Assembly: GCA_946481075.1 (NCBI GenBank)
Contig: CAMLMC010000001.1
Span: 434,001 to 498,000, forward strand
DNA: 64,000 nucleotides
Reading direction: 5' to 3'
Source of the DNA: an uncultured Alphaproteobacteria bacterium
Lineage (GTDB): Bacteria; Pseudomonadota; Alphaproteobacteria; Micavibrionales; Micavibrionaceae
Part shown: piece by piece, positions 60,636 to 64,000 of the stretch
Numbering within the stretch: position 1 is the stretch's first letter
How the letters are laid out: each line of letters begins with the position of its first letter
Made by a program: the position numbers and the translations under genes
The notes under the pieces: model-generated
The model's database searches: none
The model's input: the letters and a program-made list of their open reading frames with translations, nothing else
Told to the model about the DNA's origin: nothing

Positions 60636-61736
60636 TTATGGCGCGAAAGAATGACTGACCGGAACCGCCGCGTTCCCCGCATTCGGTGACATACCGAACG
60701 ATCCGGGAACATAACGCTCTTTTTCTTTCGGCGCTGTTTGCTCCGCCGCGACAATGCTTTGCTGCGTCGGAACGGACATCAGGAAGGATGTGGGCGCGGT
60801 GGAGTTGAAAGTCTGATCGTTCTTCGTAAGATCGACGCTGAGCATCAGGCGTTTTTCGCTGGCATCCTCGAATATCTCATAGCCATCTATGGTGCCGTAA
60901 AGGATGGCCATCAACGAACTGCCGTTCGTCTGGATATTGCCATTATATTGCTGGAACGATACTCGAAGGCGCAGATATGCATCCCGTTCATAACGCTTTA
61001 CGCGCACTTCTTCCGGCAGGTTGGCATACTCTGATTTTTTGCGAAGGATATAGGCCTGCGCGACATGTTCGTTCAGCGTGACGAAATCGAGCGTGAAAGG
61101 GCGCGGCAGTAGAATGAAGATGCCGCGCGGATAATCGTCGATGGCTTTTGAATCGTAACAAATCTCCTGACGGGAATCGATGCTGTCTACCTCAATGCGC
61201 TTGGCAGCCATGAATCCTGTCTTGTTGATGAGGGGGAAACCGCCGCGATCAGGATCATACCGCCCAAGGTTCAGCTCGATCAGAAACTGGAAATTCAGGG
61301 GGAATGTGTCTTTGGCTTTTTCCAGATTGGTGCGCACGGCATTGGATATCTTGGACCATTCCATATCGTCGTTGACGAAATTTGTATAGATTTTGCAATC
61401 GGTGATCTTGACATAGTTGGATATGGCTTCGTCATCCTGCATGTCGAACGCACCCAGACGCCAGTACATCTTCGAAAGGTTCTCCAACGATGCCTTCCTG
61501 TATTGTCCCGCGAAAGAATCGCGCAAGACGGTGACTTCGTTGCTGTCCAGCTCCGCTTGCTTTGGCAAGGACTGCTGTATGCGCGGCGCGGGTTTGTGTT
61601 CGCGTGGCATCGGGGATGCGGTTGGGGTAATCATGGGCCCCTCTTCCTGTGCTTTGGGGGCATCGGATGGGACAAACAAAAAGACAATCAGGATGAGGGC
61701 TGCGGACACGCGCGCCATGTGTGAATCTAATCTCAT
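60636..61736 (-). CDS. Exported protein of unknown function
   Basis: 366 residues, not firmly recognised; a DUF4852-like domain is possible but unchecked. A signal peptide is clear (hydrophobic ALILIVFLFVPS, ending near AQEE), so it is periplasmic or exported. A Pro-rich linker (PTASPMPREHKPAPR) leads to a soluble mixed domain of about 250 residues with LSKMYWRLGAFD and two Cys far apart, and a low-complexity tail. Start may be 61736 or the ATG at 61718. Neighbours mutY and DUF1653 give no hint of function. Confidence 0.7.
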   Translation of the reverse strand: MRLDSHMARVSAALILIVFLFVPSDAPKAQEEGPMITPTASPMPREHKPAPRIQQSLPKQAELDSNEVTVLRDSFAGQYRKASLENLSKMYWRLGAFDMQDDEAISNYVKITDCKIYTNFVNDDMEWSKISNAVRTNLEKAKDTFPLNFQFLIELNLGRYDPDRGGFPLINKTGFMAAKRIEVDSIDSRQEICYDSKAIDDYPRGIFILLPRPFTLDFVTLNEHVAQAYILRKKSEYANLPEEVRVKRYERDAYLRLRVSFQQYNGNIQTNGSSLMAILYGTIDGYEIFEDASEKRLMLSVDLTKNDQTFNSTAPTSFLMSVPTQQSIVAAEQTAPKEKERYVPGSFGMSPNAGNAAVPVSHSFAP

Positions 61737-61775
61737 GTTTTCATTATATTATTTTCTGTTCCATGGGACAAATCC

Positions 61776-62834
61776 CTAAGTGAAAAGCTTCACGGCCTTT
61801 TTAAAGAGCGTCGGCACACTCAGTTTTTCCGCCTTGTGACGCTCCACCCATATATATCCATCCATTATGGCAGGATGATGGTCCCCCCATGACACTTCCA
61901 CGCCGGTGAGTTCGAGGTCGAAATGGGTGAAGCTATGTAACACCTTGACAGATTTGGCTATTTTGGGGGATTTGAACGGGAGGTGCGAACATTCCTGCCC
62001 TTTTTCAACCCATTGCGATGTCGGAAGGCCCATGGTCCCTGCCAGCATCCCCTTTTCCGGTCTGCGCTCGAACAAAACGCGCCCTGCCTTATCGGTGACC
62101 CAGTACACATAGCCATGCTTTTGCGGCTTGGCGGCTTTGGCTTTCCGCGCCGGTAAACTGTCCTGAATCCCAAGCCTTCTACCTTCGCATTGTTTGTTGA
62201 CGGGGCAGATCATGCATTTGGGAGAAGACGGCGTGCAGACGGTGGCGCCGAGGTCCATCAATGCTTGCGCATAATCGCCGGGCCGATCAATTTCCCCTTC
62301 CGCCAGCACACCGGCGAGCGATTTTAAAAGGGGTTTGGAATCCGGCACAGGATCGGTGACGGCGTAAATGCGCGCCATCACGCGCTCGACATTCCCGTCG
62401 ACCACATTGGCGGGTTTGTTAAAGGCGATGGCGGCAATCGCATTCGCCGTGTAATCGCCGATGCCGGGAAGCTCGATCAGGTTTTCCTGCGTGCCGGGAA
62501 ACTTGCCTTTGTGGTTCTGCGTCACTTCGATCGCGCATTTATGCAGGTTGCGCGCCCGCGCGTAATATCCAAGGCCCGCCCAGTTTTCCATGACATCATT
62601 GGCATCGGCCGCCGCCAGATCGCTGACTTTCGGCCATTTCTGGGTGAATTTCAGGAAGTACGGGATGACGGCCGGAACGGTGGTTTGTTGCAACATCACT
62701 TCGGACAGCCAGACATGATAGGGGTTCGCCTTTTTCCCCGGAAGCGCACGCCAGGGCAGAACCCGGCGGTGGAGGTCATACCAATCCAGCAGATCGGTGC
62801 GGAATTTCTCGACTTTCCGCGCCCCCACGGGCAT
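61776..62834 (-). CDS. mutY: A/G-specific adenine glycosylase MutY
   Basis: 352-residue base-excision repair enzyme that removes adenine opposite 8-oxoguanine. SEVMLQQTTV holds the catalytic Glu, helix-hairpin-helix LPGIGDYTANAI precedes the catalytic Asp (VVDGNVERV), and the Fe-S Cys set is in CTPSSPKCMICPVNKQC. A C-terminal NUDIX-like domain (YVYWVTDKAGRVLFERRP) reads 8-oxoG. The start at 62834 removes an unlikely 52-residue extension overlapping the divergent DUF721 gene. Confidence 0.95.
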   Translation of the reverse strand: MPVGARKVEKFRTDLLDWYDLHRRVLPWRALPGKKANPYHVWLSEVMLQQTTVPAVIPYFLKFTQKWPKVSDLAAADANDVMENWAGLGYYARARNLHKCAIEVTQNHKGKFPGTQENLIELPGIGDYTANAIAAIAFNKPANVVDGNVERVMARIYAVTDPVPDSKPLLKSLAGVLAEGEIDRPGDYAQALMDLGATVCTPSSPKCMICPVNKQCEGRRLGIQDSLPARKAKAAKPQKHGYVYWVTDKAGRVLFERRPEKGMLAGTMGLPTSQWVEKGQECSHLPFKSPKIAKSVKVLHSFTHFDLELTGVEVSWGDHHPAIMDGYIWVERHKAEKLSVPTLFKKAVKLFT

Positions 62835-62847
62835 GATGCCCCCCGAT

Positions 62848-63321
62848 ATGTCTTTACTCTTGCTGTCCAAAGCCGTCCCCGCCGTTCTAGGCAAAACATT
62901 CGAGCGCAAATATATCGCGCTGGGGCGGATTGTCACGCACTGGAGCGAAATTATCGGTCCCGATTTCGCGGAACGGGCCAGCCCCGCCAAAATCCATTAT
63001 ACCAAACCGAAAAAACCAAAAGAAAAACCGACAGCAACGCTTGAAATCGCGGCCTCAAGCGCCGATTGCGCCGTTCTGGTCTATCAAAAAGACGTTATTC
63101 TTCAACGGATTAATCAGATATTCGGCGATTCATGGGTCCGCGATATCAAGTTCGTTCACCGCGAAGCGAAAAAGCCCGTGAAGCCACAAAAAAGAACAAA
63201 AAACTTGACGGAAGGCGAAAAAAATCATCTATCGCAAGTGCTTGAGACAATCGAGGATCCGGACTTGCGGAAAACGCTCGAAGGGCTCGGCGCAGCGATC
63301 TTACAGGAAACGAAAAAATGA
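62848..63321 (+). CDS. DUF721 (DciA-like) protein
   Basis: About 157 residues. The DUF721 core is visible: AVPAVLGKTFERKYIALGRIVTHWSEIIGPDFAERASP, followed by a beta-rich stretch (ATLEIAASSADCAVLVYQKDVILQRIN) and a basic tail. DciA, which loads the DnaB helicase in many bacteria, belongs to this family; whether this protein does so is inference. Several in-frame ATGs exist (62833, 62836, 62848); 62848 avoids overlap with divergent mutY. ATGA overlap with efp. Confidence 0.8.
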   Translation: MSLLLLSKAVPAVLGKTFERKYIALGRIVTHWSEIIGPDFAERASPAKIHYTKPKKPKEKPTATLEIAASSADCAVLVYQKDVILQRINQIFGDSWVRDIKFVHREAKKPVKPQKRTKNLTEGEKNHLSQVLETIEDPDLRKTLEGLGAAILQETKK

Positions 63322-63896
63322 CAAAAGTTACAGCAATCACACTCCGCCCCGGCAATGTTATCGACCGCGATGGCGACGGCCGTCTCTGGCTGGTTACAGG
63401 TTATGAAATCATGCAGCCGGGCAAGGGCGCATCCGTTATTCAGGTTGAAATGCGCGATGTTCGCTCCGGCAACAAGGACAATGTCCGCTACCGCACGCAG
63501 GAGGCGGTCGAGCGTGTACGCCTTGAACAACATGAAATGCAATATCTCTATAATGACGGTGCGGACACATACACCTTTATGAACAAGGAAACCTTCGAAC
63601 AGGTCGAAGTGAAAAAAGACATCATCGGCGACAAGGCCAAATGGCTTCAGGACGGTATGGATGTCGAGATTGAATTCTTCGAAACCGAAGCCCTCAATGT
63701 CTCTATTCCGGATAGCGTCACTGTGGAAGTTCTGGAAGCAGAACCGGTTGTGAAAGGCCAGACAGCCTCTTCTTCCTATAAACCCGCTATCGTGACTGGC
63801 GGCGTCAAGGTTATGGTCCCACCCTTCATCGATGTCGGTACAATGATTATCGTCAAAACAGAAGACGATTCCTACTCCACACGCGCCAAGGACTAA
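63318..63896 (+). CDS. efp: Translation elongation factor P
   Basis: 192 residues with three beta domains. The loop Lys that can carry a modification is Lys36 in MQPGKGAS; it is Lys, as in EpmA-type systems, rather than the Arg of EarP-type systems. EF-P relieves ribosome stalling at polyproline. No epmA/epmB lies in the window. Start overlaps DUF721 by ATGA and suhB follows after 4 bp. Confidence 0.96.
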   Translation: MTKVTAITLRPGNVIDRDGDGRLWLVTGYEIMQPGKGASVIQVEMRDVRSGNKDNVRYRTQEAVERVRLEQHEMQYLYNDGADTYTFMNKETFEQVEVKKDIIGDKAKWLQDGMDVEIEFFETEALNVSIPDSVTVEVLEAEPVVKGQTASSSYKPAIVTGGVKVMVPPFIDVGTMIIVKTEDDSYSTRAKD

Positions 63897-63900
63897 TAGA

Positions 63901-64000
63901 ATGCCCATAGTATCCCCCATCATGACCGTGATGATCCGCGCGGCCGAAAAGGCTGCGAAGCATCTGCTGCGGGACTTCAATGAAGTTGAAAAGCTTCAGG
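63901..64000 (+). CDS. suhB: Inositol monophosphatase SuhB, 5' part only
   Basis: The first 33 codons before the window ends: ATG at 63901, then PIMTVMIRAAEKAAKHLLRDF and EVEKLQ, matching the N-terminus of alphaproteobacterial SuhB. Follows efp by 4 bp, a conserved order. The catalytic motifs lie beyond the edge, so the assignment rests on the N-terminal helix and context. A paralogue is encoded at 8565-9413. Confidence 0.75.
   Translation, partial: MPIVSPIMTVMIRAAEKAAKHLLRDFNEVEKLQ

Overview
The window reads as chromosomal DNA of an alphaproteobacterium of moderate GC. Supporting markers are a fused ispDF gene, NtrY-NtrX, hfq-hflX, a CcrM-type GANTC methyltransferase next to rnhB, a rplU-rpmA-obgE run followed by proB, and the neighbourhood mutY / DUF721 / efp / suhB. 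Genus cannot be fixed from the sequence; a Micavibrio- or Rhodospirillales-like lineage is only a guess. Genes are dense, many neighbours overlap by ATGA, and no stretch above 300 bases lacks a gene.

Layout. 0-13 kb: housekeeping and regulation: pncC, pgpA and ispDF on the minus strand; ntrY, ntrX, a HAD phosphatase, hfq, hflX and an inositol-phosphatase-like gene on the plus strand; then mazG, a flavin reductase and a KefB-like antiporter. 13-36.1 kb: one minus-strand run of 21 tightly packed genes for a surface glycan. 36.2-45.2 kb: a minus-strand block for a metallo-hydrolase, TatD, MetG, HolB, Tmk and cell-wall enzymes (D,D-carboxypeptidase, RlpA, MltB, ElyC/YdcF). 45.4-50.5 kb: tRNA-Ser(UGA), a dicarboxylate symporter, an MscS channel, greB, galE and a glycosyltransferase. 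50.5-64 kb: rplU, rpmA, obgE, an FkbM methyltransferase, proB, a broken DUF2798 gene, pepN, rnhB, ccrM, folB, DUF1653, an unknown exported protein, mutY, DUF721, efp and the start of suhB.

The glycan locus is the centre of interest. From its promoter-proximal end, wbpA, a wbpB-wbpD fusion, wbpE and (18 kb further on) a WbpI-type epimerase form the route to UDP-ManNAc3NAcA. PseB, PseC, a PseG-PseH fusion, PseI and a NeuB-cytidylyltransferase fusion form a route to a CMP-activated pseudaminic-type nonulosonic acid. Each route has its own complete amidotransferase/HisH/HisF triad, the known machinery for converting an acetamido group to an acetamidino group. The simplest reading is a polysaccharide or glycoprotein glycan carrying two different acetamidino sugars, one ManNAc(3NAm)A-like and one pseudaminic-acid-like. 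A Pse-associated methylase, an SGNH hydrolase, a Wzx flippase and three glycosyltransferase-like proteins complete it. No Wzy polymerase, initiating phosphoglycosyltransferase or export system is seen in the window.

Other points of note: a DUF2798 gene interrupted by a single in-frame amber codon; four GANTC sites just upstream of ccrM; a family of small palindromic interspersed repeats, two of which supply the stop codon of an adjacent gene (ispDF and DUF1653); a 5' fragment of the tRNA-Ser gene repeated just upstream of it; and competing helices in the rpmA-obgE spacer.
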